64,000 bases of DNA from Bombardia bombarda (Eukaryota > Ascomycota > Sordariomycetes > Sordariales > Lasiosphaeriaceae): the NCBI GenBank assembly GCA_030512295.1, contig JAULSR010000002.1, forward strand, positions 8,308,001-8,372,000. Direction: 5' to 3'. Within the stretch, counting starts at the first letter, position 1. Each line of letters starts with the position of its first letter. Positions 1 through 12,234 of this stretch are shown here, in pieces. Position numbers and translations under genes: made by a program. Under the pieces are notes generated by a model. That model saw only the letters and a list, made by a program, of their open reading frames with translations. It was not told where the DNA came from and did no database searches.

Positions 1-131
1 GAGCGCCTGTGGTCGCTTCGCGCCGGCTGATCGCGGACCTTTCGACGCAACAGTAGTAGTGTATCCCAATTACTACGGAAGGAAGGAGGAGCCGATGGCC
101 ATTGCCCATTGCCCATCGCAACTACTGCTCA

Positions 132-133
<2 letters not shown>

Positions 134-176
<43 letters not shown>
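134..176. repeat. (TG)n microsatellite
   Basis: An uninterrupted TG dinucleotide run of about 43 nt, read directly from the sequence. Confidence 0.95.
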
Positions 177-179
<3 letters not shown>

Positions 180-245
180 CAGCAAGTGCGTGGCTTTCTC
201 AGGGTATCTTGATAAGGTACCCGACATAACGCTGACAAGTGGCAA

Positions 246-315
246 CTTCCTGTTTTGTCCTCGGTAGCCGCCCTCTGCGACAAAACGGAAGCCAGTAACG
301 TACTTTGTACGTTAC
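246..315. repeat. two adjacent inverted repeats (hairpin pair)
   Basis: The first inverted repeat has arms at 246-259 (CTTCC, one extra T, then GTTTTGTC) and 279-291 (GACAAAACGGAAG), separated by 19 nt. The second is a perfect 9+3+9 palindrome: GTAACGTAC at 295-303, TTT, then GTACGTTAC at 307-315. Together they could form two stacked hairpins. They lie about 435 nt beyond the stop of the ValRS relic, which is far for a terminator. Function is unknown. Confidence 0.7.
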
Positions 316-749
316 GGATTGGCGAAGACGCAAAACGGCAGTCTACCGCTGCTCATGACTAAACTCACCCGACCCCCCACACGTTTTCGAGCTCAAGCTG
401 AGCCAGGCAGGAGCTTGGCCAGGGCAACCAGGGGTTCGGGTCGAGCTCGGCTGCTCGCAACTGGCAGCTCAAGTGTATAAAGGCAATGTGGAATCCCCGT
501 TCTGGGATTTCATCACAAACACTGATCAACTTCCGCCGACTTGGTGCCAGCATCTGGCCCAGCTCTTCAGCAGCAATACGTCGATTTCAAGACAGCGCAT
601 ACTTCTCTGGCTCTATGTATAGACTGACTCGTCCTCGAAAGGGACTTTTTTCTTCTTGTCCTTTGCTAACAACTCCACCCCCTCCTGCTCTCCTCTGATC
701 CGCTGCAATGAAAATAATCCCATGCCACAGAACTGACGCTCAACACCCG

Positions 750-3700
750 CTACTCAAGCTTCAGACGTTCGAACTGGTCGACAGTCTCTTCCTTGGTCTT
801 CACCTGGGCTTCCAGTTCAGCCAGCTTCTTCCCATCAGCCTCCAGCACCCCCTCGCTGACCTTCTGTCTGTACTTGGGATCCGCGACGAGCTTTGACTGC
901 CTCTCAACAGCTACGTATGCTTTCGCTAACTTAGCCTTGGCCTTCTCAATCTCGGCCTCGATGTCAACGCGATCTCGGATAAAGAGGAAGATAGTAGCCG
1001 ACGACGTTACAGTGAGCGCAACACATCCCGGCGGTCGCGCATCTCCGGGAGAGAGGATGTTGGTAATATAATCGCCTCTTCCAACGAGCGAGAGAATTGA
1101 ATTGATCTGGTCCGAGATAGTGCCAAGGGACTTATCATCGTGCGCTTGGATAAAGACTAAGATATCTGTCAGACTCGGGTTGCTAGATTCTTGACACAAA
1201 TGAGGGGAATTTTTGGTGTATTGACTTACACTCGACGTCTTTCTTCAACGCGTACTCGGATATCAGCGACCGCATACCGCGGGAGCAAGCCATAACAAGC
1301 TCGTAAGCGGTCTCGGACTGCGGATCGTCCATCTCTGGGGTGTAGGAGGGATACGTCGCAACCATGATCGAGGGGTGGTATCTCCCTCTCGGCGGGGGAG
1401 ACGTTGCCACAGCTCTTCGGTCAGAAACGGCATGAACGGGTGCAGCATAGCTAGACCGCTCTCGAGCGCCGTATACATGGTCTCCACAACCGATAGCCTC
1501 TCAGCCTCTGTACCACCTTGGATGAGGGCCTTGGAGTTCTCGATAAAGACATCGCAGACACTAGCATACCAGTACTGGTAAACAAAGCCAGTCGACTTGG
1601 CAAACTCTCGATGCGCCATGGCTTCGTTGATATTCTTGGCCGTGTGTGTCTTCTTGTGCAAGATCCAGCGCTCTGCCAAGGACTCATTGCCCTAACGTTG
1701 GGCCTTGGCTCGGGGTGTGAAGTTGGCATCGAGATTGCCGAGGACGTACTTGGTGGCTTGGTAGGCCTTGTTGCAAAACTTTCGATAGCCGTGCATTACT
1801 TTGATATCGAAGTTGACATCACCACCGCCAGTACAGTACTGGATGAGACAAAACCGCAGCGCATCGGCGCCGCATTCGGGTATGCCCTGTGGGAAAGCTG
1901 TCTTTTGGAATCGTGTGGCGTTCTTGACCTCCTTCGGGTCCAAATTCCCCGTCAGAAGCTTGTCATGGAGCGCCTGCAGTTCAATACCCTGTATAACATC
2001 GACCGGGTCAATCACGTTACCAAGAGACTTAGACACCTTCCTGCCTTCAGTATCTCGGACAAGGGGGTGGCAGTAGACCTCGCGGAAGGGTGACTTCCCC
2101 GTAAGCTTGATGCCCAAAATGACCATCCGAGCAACCCAAAAGAAGAGGATATCCCAACCCGTTTCAAGGACCGAGGTCGGATAGAAGCGATCAAAATCAG
2201 GCGTGGCATTGGGCCATCCTAGTGTAGCAAATGGCCACAAGCCTGACGAAAACCACGTGTCTAACACGTCTCCGTCGCGGACAAGCTTGAACGTCTTACC
2301 TGGGAATTTCTCACGGGCTCTCTGCGTAGCCTCTTGCTCAGTACGTCCGACCACCCACCGATCGTTGTCGACGCTGTCTCCTGCTTCGCCCTCCAGCTCG
2401 ATGAAGTATGCCGGCGCCTGGTGACCCCACCACAACTAGCGTAAGAGGCACCAGTCGTTGATCTTCTCCAGCCAGCGGAAGTAGCTCGACTCGGCTGTCT
2501 CCGGGCGGATCTTGATGTCGCCGTTGCGGGCGGCCAGAATGGCCGCATCGGCCATTTCGCGCGTCTTCAACCACCACTGTGGCTTGATGAGCGGTTCAAT
2601 GACGTCGCCAAACTTTTCGCACAAGGGCACCTTCATAGCATTATCCACCTTTTTGACCAATAGACCCTTTTTAGTAAGTTCTTCAACAATAGCATAGCGG
2701 ATATCAAAGCGCTGCATGCCCTGGAAAATGCCGCCATTTTCATTCATCGATCCATCGTCATTGAGGATGTTGATAGTCTCGAGACCCTGGCGTGCTCCAA
2801 GTTCAAAGTCGTTCAAGTCGTGGGCCGGCGTGATTTTGACGGCTCCCGTGCCGAACTCTGGGTCCACATAAGTGTCGGCGACGATGGGAATAAGACGATC
2901 GACGAAGGGGTGCCGAGCTTTCTTCCCAATGAGAGATGCATAACGCTTGTCATCAGGGTGGACGGCGATACCAGTGTCGCCGAGCATGGTCTCTGGCCGT
3001 GTGGTGGCCACCTCTATCTTGCCGCCATCGATGCCGTCTTCGTCCTCGATTACATAGTAAAAATGTACCAGGACGCCGAACTCCACCTTACGATCATACC
3101 CGGGGACATCGAGAAGGGTCCGTCCGGTGAGTTCCTTGGAGACGACCTCTAGGTTTGAGAGTGCAGTATTGAGCTGGACGCACCAATTGACCAACCGGTT
3201 GGACCTGTAGATGTAACCCTGCTCATGCAGCTGGCAGAAGGCCTCGGTCACGGCTACCGTAAAGTTCTGGTCCATGGTGAATGCCTCGCGCGTCCAGTCG
3301 TAGGATCCACCCATCCGCCGCAGTACCGTATTAATCTTGGTACGGTACTCATCTTTCCAGCCTTGGACGAGTTGTATGAAGCGATTGCGCCCCAAGTCAT
3401 GGCGGGTCAGCGTTTCGCGGCGCTAGAGAGCCTTCTCGACGACGCTCTGCGTCGAGATGCCGGCGTGGTCGCAACCAGGAACCCAGAGGGTCGTGAGTCC
3501 ATGCATCCGGTTCCATCTTATCATGGCGTCCTGTAGCGACGTAGCGAGCGCATGGCCGCAGTGGAGCGCACCCGTCACGTTGGGTGGAGGGGCCGTGATG
3601 ACGAAGCGGGTGTTTTCTGTGGTCGAGCCACCGCTTTGGTCCTTGGGCTCGAAGAAACCCTGGCTTTCCCACCAGGCATACCACGCCGATTCGACAACCT

Positions 3701-3951
3701 TGGGATTGTAGGCCTTGTGGTGGACATGGTCAAGCGCTTTCAAAACTTGATACGGAGTGTCAGTGGGAGTGCTAGTGGATATTGAGGGGACCTAAGGACG
3801 ATAGAAACCCACTCTTCTTTTAGCCATGCGTCGTGTCCTCCACGTAAGCGGGCGCCTGCTCCTCGATGGTTTTGTCATTCTTCTTGGCTTTTGCGCCGGT
3901 CTTTGTTGCGGCTGCTGCGGGAATATCCATGGGCGGCGTCGGCGACAGCAT
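750..3951 (-). pseudogene. VAS1: valyl-tRNA synthetase relic (disabled by stops and a frameshift)
   Basis: ValRS charges tRNA-Val; fungi usually make the cytosolic and mitochondrial enzyme from one gene. Read on the minus strand, nearly the whole protein is recognisable: an N-terminal K/A-rich segment, the class I HxGH signature as HCGH, the tryptophan-rich editing region, the second signature as KVSKS (normally KMSKS), the anticodon-binding helical region, and the C-terminal coiled coil ending FERLKLE. It is broken by in-frame stops at 3820-3822 (TAA), 3423-3425 (TAG), 2436-2438 (TAG) and 1692-1694 (TAG), and by a one-base loss near 1371-1376 in a run of four G/C pairs. At 3423 and 2436 the stops replace conserved Trp and Gln by single C:G to T:A changes. 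Two introns are intact in form (3746-3812 and 1166-1229). Start is taken at 3951; Met at 3930 is an alternative. An intact copy presumably exists elsewhere in the genome. Confidence 0.88.
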
Positions 3952-6900
3952 CAGCAGTATGGGACACCTAGTTGGGGTTGCAGTCGAGGTGGAAGGAAGA
4001 AAAAATCCCGATCGATACCACAGGAAACAAACGGTGAACAGGGGGCTAGGATAAGCGCCCCCGCACCCTAGCCAATTACGATCAAAGTTCCAAACCTTAA
4101 AATATTTTTGTCCAGTTAAAGCCTCACATTGCCCATACCCCGCATATAACCCCACTCCCACAATTCGTACTTTGTTTTTACATATTAGGAATTCGTCAAG
4201 CCAATTACCTAGTCACCCTAACCCTAGGCATACTCCCGGCTGCCCGCCTAGCAACTCTCCTCCCCTAACGACTATCAACGGACAACGATGCTCTCTACGA
4301 AGTACCCGCACCGTTATCAAACCACTGACTATTTCAAAAATTCACTTCATCGAGGACCGGGCAGCTGGGTTGCGGGCTCATTTCTTGTCGCTACCATTGA
4401 ACATCTCCAGGGCTGCTGCACAACTGACATCCCCAACGGCCTCTCTGGCTCTGTGACAGGATTGTTAAAGTCGCCACGGCGCTTCGATGAGGAGCCCGCA
4501 GAAAAGACAGGAATCCGTTCTCGACAAGTTAATGGAAAGGCAAGAAGCAACCTGGAAGGTAGAAATTTTAGTTGCCGCGTCTTCTGTGTGGAGTAGACGG
4601 AGGTTACTCACCGTTTTTAGGGTCCGTGCTTTCCGTACTTTCGCTTTGCTCAAGAGACAGGTTTCAGCGCCTTGCTCCTTCTAGTTTCGGCTCCCTATGA
4701 GCAAGCCATGGGTACATCATGGAACAACAAAACGCTTCCATCGTGGCACATGCACACTTACTGATATAGTAGTACCTACCCGCTATCTCCCTTATACTGC
4801 AGACCTCGACTGACCAACACCGGGATATTCACATATGAACACTTTCGAAACCCAGAAATGCTTAAAACAAAACCCAACCCAGTGTCGTTCGCTTCAATTC
4901 TCTACCAAGCACACGTCAAACTTTATCTTGGCAAAGGCTTGTCTGCCATGGGGGAAGGGGGTCTTGGCATCCCGTCATAGTGTAGCTGGTGATCTCCCAG
5001 GACCCATCACCCCGGAATCTTGGGACCTGGGTTTGTCTTTGGTCAAACCGCTCTGTCGGAATTTGGTATACGCTGAGTGACCTGTGGAGAGAATATCGCA
5101 ACAGCTTCGCACAAAATTGCTCTGCCCTGAAGCGCTTCTGGATTCGACGTCAGGTTATCGTCTTCATGTCATTCGCGCGGTGCAGCCTATTCAGTCCATG
5201 TCCAAGACGAGCTGTTTGGCAGACGACGACTGGCACATACTCTACAGATCCCCTCTAATCTGAGCTCGGCGGGTTACATTGCGGCACCCGTGATTCAAAT
5301 TGATTGATACCGGGTACGTCGGCTTTTAAACTCGTCTTCCCTTTGCGGTTTCTGCCCATTCGCGCCAAATATTCGTGTTGTAGATAACACAGAGGCATGC
5401 GCTCCCAGGCATGTAAACATCTTCGTCGAGACGGGACAGCTGGGAAACCCCAAACTTATATGACCAAGACATGGATTGTAGCGTCAGTCACCGCATAGAA
5501 TGATTGCTCATATTTGGCACCCAGTTCGCAAACATTTCTTTCAGCCACTAGTAATTGTAAGCTGGAGATACCACAAGATGAGAGGTTATGCAAAACTCGA
5601 AACCAAGCAAGCAAAGATGTTCAAAACAACCCGATATTCCAGGACAAGTGATAAAGGTTAGTGATACCCTCTCTACGTATTGAACAATGTCCATTCGTAT
5701 GATACCGGCGTATCACTTCTGAATATGGCTGAATGTTCACATCTCAATGGGTCTGGATCCATATCCAGCTATGTTTCTGTCGGGCGGACCAAATGCATTG
5801 GTAAAATAGTGCGGCAACTCTTCACACTCCCGACCAGGACGTTTCTCGCATCTCCGTTTCTTTATGACCGGCATCATGCCCAATTCCTGACCAATTTCTG
5901 ACAGTGGAATTGCAACAAAGCGAGTGAGCTCCTGTCGTGTCAGATTGCGCCGCTTCGGAAAGACACATCTAACTGAACACCTTGAGCAGGTTGATGAGAT
6001 TGTTCAAAGCAAATGTTTTACACAGCACTCTAGTGGCTGCCTTCAAAGTTATATGCCGCGGGTTTTAAGACGACGGGGGGAAGAGGGCGGTTTCAAATCC
6101 AGCGGCACGTCCTGGTTTGCCGTTACAGACGGAGCAGAACATGTTCCAACCTTTGATCACAGATGCATTGTGATTGATCTTTCGATCCATCCTCATCTTT
6201 CTGCACCAGTCCGGTCTAGGCGCGCAATTGATAGATGGCGCGCGACACGCGCAGGCTAGCTTTGTCAATATTTGAGGTGTGAAAGCACGATTGAGGCAAG
6301 TCAAGTGAGTTTTTGATGTGATGCCAAGGTGTTAGTGATGCACGACACGCCCATCATATTTCCCAGCAACCAGCCGGCGGCTCCTTATTCCTATTAGGCT
6401 GCAAGCAAGCTTGGGGGCGGCGGGAAGGGAAAGGGGTTGAATCGAATGCAGCAATTTCCATCAAAAGGTAGGTACCTATCCTTTGGGGTGGTGAATCGTG
6501 GAGCTGGAGCTCGAGCTGCAATCTGTCAGCCTGGAGGTCGGTCACTGGTGGAAACACTCCACCATTCGTTCGTTCTAGTATCTTAGTGCTGAGGCGAGTG
6601 AGAGTGAGAGAGGACACAGTTAACTGGCCGCGCCCCAGCTGATGTTGAAGGTGCCACATGGTCATACATTCTCATCTTTTGTTCCTGGCGGCGCCTCCGG
6701 TTTGGACACCTGCCCGCTCATCCGCCTACCCGCCCGCCTGCACATCGTCCGACCTTTTACGCCGTCGACCTGACTGAGGGGTGTTCTGTATCCCGTCGGA
6801 GCAATGCGGATCATGTCACCTAATAGCCAATGTAATGCGGGCAACTGAGGAGAACATGTACAGATCGAATCGGAGTGAAAAAGGGAGAAAGTCATGGGGT

Positions 6901-8505
6901 TTATAAAGCACGGGGGGGTTGGTTTGGGGGTGAGGGGGTTGTGTGAAGATATTGGCCATTAATATCATCAAGAAACAATATGCGGGCTAGCAAAAGAAAA
7001 AAAAAGGTACCGAGTACGGAATAAGGATGAAATCAGCGTCTGTACCCAAAAGTGCCAAAGTAAGGTAGGTACCTTAAAGTTGCACCCCGCAAGTATTTTG
7101 GGTTGATGGTCGATGATACATACCTGCGGGCCGACCCAATGGCACGACAGGCCCGTCAAAAGCCTGGACAGGTGGTCACGGAGCCAGGGAGTACCCTGCA
7201 GGTTTATTTGTTTCAGGTCCAAGACGCTCACTCTTTTTCTTTTTTTTCTGTACTGAACTCCTTGCTAACTCCTTCCATTTCTAGGGTCCAATGGAGCCCA
7301 GACGGGATACTCATCCCAGGATAGGTATTTTTTTTTATAGGTGTCATGCACTTTTCTAACTACCTGAGTTATAACGAGGCAGCATGCGACCCGGTGTTGG
7401 CGCTGGTTGGGCAAAGAATAGCTCAAATGGTTGGTGGAGGAAGAGGGGATCCCCAAAATGCGAGGACGCCGCTCTTCCTGTATCGGATCATGGAGAGGGA
7501 GTTTATGTATACTATACATACAAAGTGCATCGTCGTGTCTTACAGCGTGCGTTGTGGTGATCCATAGGTGATAAGGTAGCTCGACGGCAGATACTGTTTA
7601 CTGGTCGGTCGTCGGTCTTCAGTATTCCATCACTTGCAGTTCATTCGTGCCTTACGAGTTGGGATTAAGATAGCTGGATCTCCCTCGTTGCCAATTCCCC
7701 CACCCGGCAGCAGCCAGGGCACCAAGACAGCAGGGTAGCACCTTCTCCCTTTTGCGAATCCCCCCCAGGACCCGTTTTCCACCACTCGAGCTTCTTTGCA
7801 ATTGTCGATCCAGATTCCAGGCTCAATTCCACATTCAAGCGACGACCTTCCTTTGGTGCCCGACCACGCATTGTTAGTTACACGGCGCAACATCTTTTTT
7901 GTCGCTGTTCCTTGTCGTCTTAGCGGCCGTCCATATCCCACACCCCATACAAGGCCGTTTCACCCCTGTCGCTCATTCATCTATCGACCTGGGCTCTCTC
8001 CTTCCTCCTTCCCCTTTTTATCAATTCCTGGCTACCGGCGCATTATGACACACGACACATCGTCGGATACAATCTGAGGTCGAAAACCTCCAGTCGCCGC
8101 TCGGGCAAGCTTCCTTGCCGGACTGGCGTTCGTTTCCCCTAGACTCGCAAGCGAAAAACCCGAAATTCCAAAAAAAACGAAACGGACACAGCGAAAAGCG
8201 CAACGAAGCATTTGAGTGCGTGCGACTTGCAGTGCATCGAGCCAACAACCAAACGCCAAGCCAAAATCCAAAGAAGGGAGAAGCCACGCATCCTCCTTCT
8301 CTTGGTTGACCCTAGCAGAAGCACTTCAAGGGCATCCATCCCTCTTGCTTTATGATCGACTGAGGCGAGCGTTACGGACCAAGTATCTGCCAAATTCCGG
8401 GAAAGTCTGGGCGCAAGGCGACCCCTGCTTCAACAAACCTAAGAAACAGACTTGGGCCATTCTTTTCTGGAGGGTTCATGCAAGAAGCATTTTCTTCTAT
8501 TCACC
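3952..8505. other. long gene-poor interval
   Basis: No gene can be supported. Near the start of the ValRS relic there are CCAAT-type boxes (about 4069 and 4199) and a CACCCTAACCCTAGG telobox-like motif at about 4215-4229, plausible remains of a translation-gene promoter. AGGTAGGTACCT-type motifs occur near 6466 and 7066. The last several hundred bases before 8506 are pyrimidine-rich and are probably promoter and leader of the SH3 gene. Confidence 0.5.
4215..4229. promoter_or_regulatory. telobox-like (CCCTAA)2 element upstream of ValRS relic
   Basis: Two CCCTAA units in tandem lie about 265 nt upstream of the ValRS relic start on the minus strand. In Pezizomycotina, ACCCTAA boxes are associated with promoters of ribosomal and translation genes (Tbf1-type factors). 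Assigning that role here is inference. Confidence 0.35.
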
Positions 8506-11500
8506 ATGACGAGGCCAGAGATTATTCGTGCTGGTACGTGCTCCATCTCTCCTTCGTCTTTACCTCCAACCTCCCGCCTGAAGCTCTCCGCCCTACGCCG
8601 CCCGCCGTCCCCAGTGTGGACACCACGCTGCCACTGGCCCCGGTTTAATCGGCCGCGGCGTGGTCGGGCAAAGGTTGTTTCGTGAGTGTCTGTCACGACG
8701 AGCATGGCTACGGTCCCGGTTTCTGGTTTCTGCTCCAGCCTCTGAGTGTCGTGCCTGTGCCCTTGCCCGTGCCCCCCGTGCCCGTATCTGTGTCTGTGCC
8801 TTTCACTACCTGAAAGTGTGCCGGGCCTGTTTGTTCTGCTGTGCCCATGCCTGGCTGGGCAAAAAGAACAAATGTGTAGATTCTCGTTTGGTTTTGTTTC
8901 CAATCCGCTCTCTCCTAACCATTTTGCCCATTTATCCAGACTCGATCGACCTTCAAGACCGTGACGCCCCATCCACATCCACTCAGGGACATCCCAAGTC
9001 AGCTGCCGACGGATCGCTTGCACCGCATCAAGCCGAGACGCTTCGCGAGGTTGCCGCAGAGACGGCCGAGCACCGGCGCATTTCGTGGGTCAACAACGGT
9101 GACGTGGGCGACCTGCAGCAATACGCCGAGGACCTGGCTTCCGGCGTCACCGACCAACAGAGTGGTAGGCCAATCGTCGGCGGCAATACGAAAAAAATGC
9201 CGTCGGGCTCGCAACAGGATGCCCTGGCGATCGCCCAGAACGGCGGCCTGGCTGGTCACGAGGCCGACGACGACGACGATATGGACGGCGAGACTGAGGT
9301 CGACATGGACGACGACATGATGGACAAGATTTCAAGTTCCCCCTCAATTGAAGACGGTGGGTCTACCTGTGCTCTCCCGCGTGGCCTGCCACGCAGCCTC
9401 AATTCTTCTTGCCAATCGGTGGCGTCATGCAGTCCCCCGGCTTCACCCTTAATCAGCGATGCAAGGTCATCTTCCCCATACCTCGCCCTTCCTGACCATC
9501 TGCCGCTGAACCGACAGGAACAGCGAGCAGACATGACATGCTATGAACCCCCCAATCGCCATCATCATCTTTACGGTGAGTTTGAGAATCAGGGTCCTGC
9601 CCGTGACGAATTGCCGTCGCACGATCGCCGCTACGACGACCGCGATTGTAACGACTGCAGCGGCCACAACGAACCCGCCCAACCCGACGAGCAATATGAC
9701 CTGGAAATATACGAGGAGGAAGACTACATTGCCCATGACTTGGCGGACGACAGCGGAGGAATCGGCGAGGCGCATGGGGAATATATTACAGCTGCGATGG
9801 GAACCCATAGGATGGGTGGTCATGGGATGGATCCAAAATTCGGACAGGCCCAAGAGGATGCTGGCCGAGACCAGGACTGCTACGACGACAACGACGACTC
9901 CAACTGCGGCTTAACGGTCCCTTACGAATCCGATGAAGATGATGATGGCGATTTCTCTACTGTTGATGATTCCAGATTTGTCGACTCGGGCTGGGGAGGC
10001 GAATGCTTACAAGATACAGAGGACATTGATTTCGATTTCGTCTACGCCCTACACACCTTCGTTGCGACCGTCGAAGGCCAGGCCAATGCAACCAAGGGCG
10101 ACACAATGGTTCTCCTCGATGACAGCAACAGCTATTGGTGGCTAGTGCGAGTCGTAAAAGACAGCAGCATCGGTATGCGATCAAATCGATGGTTGATATA
10201 ATTAAGTTTATGTTAACGTTTTAATTAGGCTACCTGCCGGCAGAACACATCGAGACGCCAACCGAAAGGTTAGCTCGATTAAACAAACACAGGAATATTG
10301 ACGTATGTTTGGGCACAATGCACTCTCCTCGAGTCTTTACTGATATTCTTGTAGTTATCCGCATCCATGCTTGGGGACCAGGCTGAAAAGTCACGAAATC
10401 CCTTAAAGTCAGCGATAAAGAGGAGGAAAACCAAGACAGTTCAATTTGCAGCTCCTACATACGTCAACTACTCTGATAACGACTACTCGACCGATGAGGA
10501 AGATTTGGAGGCCGCATATTTCGCGCAACAGCAGCAGCAACAAGGACAACAGGCACAGCAGACAACCTCCCAGCAGGAAGGAGCTGACACTGAGACCGAT
10601 GATGTTACGGCAAAAATAGAACCATTAAGGCCAAAGTCACAGAAGGAGGCGGGTATGTCGGAATCAAACAGACTTGAAGGCAGCGGCGAAGCCGACCCCA
10701 CAGGTGAAGGTCGAGACAGCGAAGACATGTTTGACGGCACGGCAAGCGATGGGCCGAAGAAGACGAGCGATGGTACTGTCCGGGATTCGTTCTTCAAGGA
10801 CGACACGGTCGAGACGAAGAAGATTACGTTAACACCAAACCTCTTACGAGACGACAATGCGCCCAGGACCTCAAACGACTCGAGGGAGCTTAAGCAGCGC
10901 GTGAGCCTGGACAAACTGGATAAAGAAAGTCTGCTTGGTAAGGACGACAAAAAGAAGAAGGACAAGAAAGAGAAAGATAAAAAGCCAAGTGCGATTCGAA
11001 GCTTTTTCTCCCGGAAGGATAAGAAAGCCAAGGGAGACGAGGATGACGATTCATTTGGAAAGCGATCTATGGATGCGGACAATCAAGAAAAGGAAATCGA
11101 AGAAGATGATCTCGGATCTTCGCCTGAAAAGGCTTCGAGTTCAGGTCCACAGAGGCATCCAAGTAAGTTGCAGAAACAGCAACCACGCACAGAGCCATCC
11201 CCAACCAGGAAGCCCGGCAATGGTACTGCAAAGGAATCCGGTATGGATCTTGCCGCTTTCCTCTCTGAAGGAAAGGTGAGTAACGTGGCAAATGTACCTC
11301 CAGCTTCGATGCGTGTCGTCAGCCCCGAATCGTCAGTGTCTCCAGAAGGAAGCCCCCGACAACAAACATCGAGAATATCGAACCGCGAGCTGTCAAGATC
11401 GCCCGAGGCCTCCAGGATCGAAAGGTCAAATAGTGCCGGAATGGCACCCTCAAGAGCGCCAAGGGAAGAGGTCAGGCCTATCGAGGCGACGACGGCGAAA

Positions 11501-12234
11501 TCTCAATCAGAGCTCGACGACTTCGACTCAGATGAAGATTATGCTCCTGAGGCGGTTCGGCAGGCACCAGTTCAAGATGACATGCACAGACAACAGCAAC
11601 AACGGTCTGCTCAGGGTACTTCTCCGGATGCTCACCATGGCTCAGAAGCAGCATCAGATGGACCAAAGTCAGTGAATGCGCCAGCCGTGACAATACCACC
11701 CCAGCGACGCCAAGCAGAACGACTTTCAGAATCGCCTGTACAGGTGTCGCCGGTCAATGTCAGCAACCCGCCACCATTGATGATTGACACGTCGAGTCAG
11801 GAAGAGGATCGTTCGTCGTCGAGATCCACACCTTCGCCAGAATTGATCAGCCACGAAGAAAGCGAGATGCATAGCAAGAAGGACTCTATCGCCAGCTCGA
11901 GCTCTACCACAACCATGTCTTCCTGGAACGATGTCAATCTTCGTGCCTTCTTCGACTCAGGCACCGACATCCGCGATCTGCTCGCCATCGTTTATGACAA
12001 GACGGATGCTGTGCCTGCAGGCCCGGAACACCCGGTTGCCGGAAGTATCTTTAGGGAACAAAATGCGAAGCTGGCTGAAATCACAACCGTGAGTCAATGC
12101 ACCTACCTTATCATTCAAGGACACGTTGTACCGGTGTTGTTTTATGATGTGCTAACATGATGATGAAATAGCAACTCGACAACATGCTCGGCGATTGGCT
12201 GGCACGCAAACAGAGGTTACAAGGTACTGTTTGA
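8506..12234 (+). CDS. BUD14: SH3-domain polarity protein, Bud14/Tea4 family (PP1 regulator)
   Basis: Bud14 and Tea4 recruit protein phosphatase 1 to sites of polarised growth and regulate formins at the cell cortex. Proposed exons are 8506-8533, 8940-10172, 10229-10302, 10355-12088 and 12172-12234; these join in frame to 1043 residues. The N-terminus begins MTRPEIIRAD after a 406-nt first intron. Acidic stretches precede a single SH3 domain encoded near 10025-10270, with an ALHTF strand, a WWLV core and a GYLP end split by an intron. About 45 residues after the SH3 domain is KTVQF (near 10434-10448), an RVxF-type PP1-docking motif. Then come a polyQ run, a lysine-rich KKDKKEKDKK segment and long Ser/Pro-rich disorder. 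The C-terminal exon ends QRLQGTV; a further unseen 3' exon is possible. Domain order and KxVxF match the family closely. Confidence 0.85.

Larger units (their letters stand above)
1..749. other. intergenic, downstream of ValRS relic
   Basis: I see no gene here. The stretch holds a TG dinucleotide tract (134-176) and two neighbouring inverted repeats (246-291 and 295-315), listed separately. Short open frames in it lack codon bias or recognisable motifs. Confidence 0.6.

Noticed and set aside
750..3951. UAG recoded as an amino acid or read through in the ValRS gene
   Set aside because: UAG ends other intact genes here (the MAPEG protein, ATG101, PAN1, the LPxY protein), and a UAA and a frameshift are also present, so decay is simpler.
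9350..9480. Possible extra intron in the Bud14/Tea4 gene starting at GTGGGTCT
   Set aside because: The frame stays open through it and no clear acceptor was preferred; left as coding, with some uncertainty.
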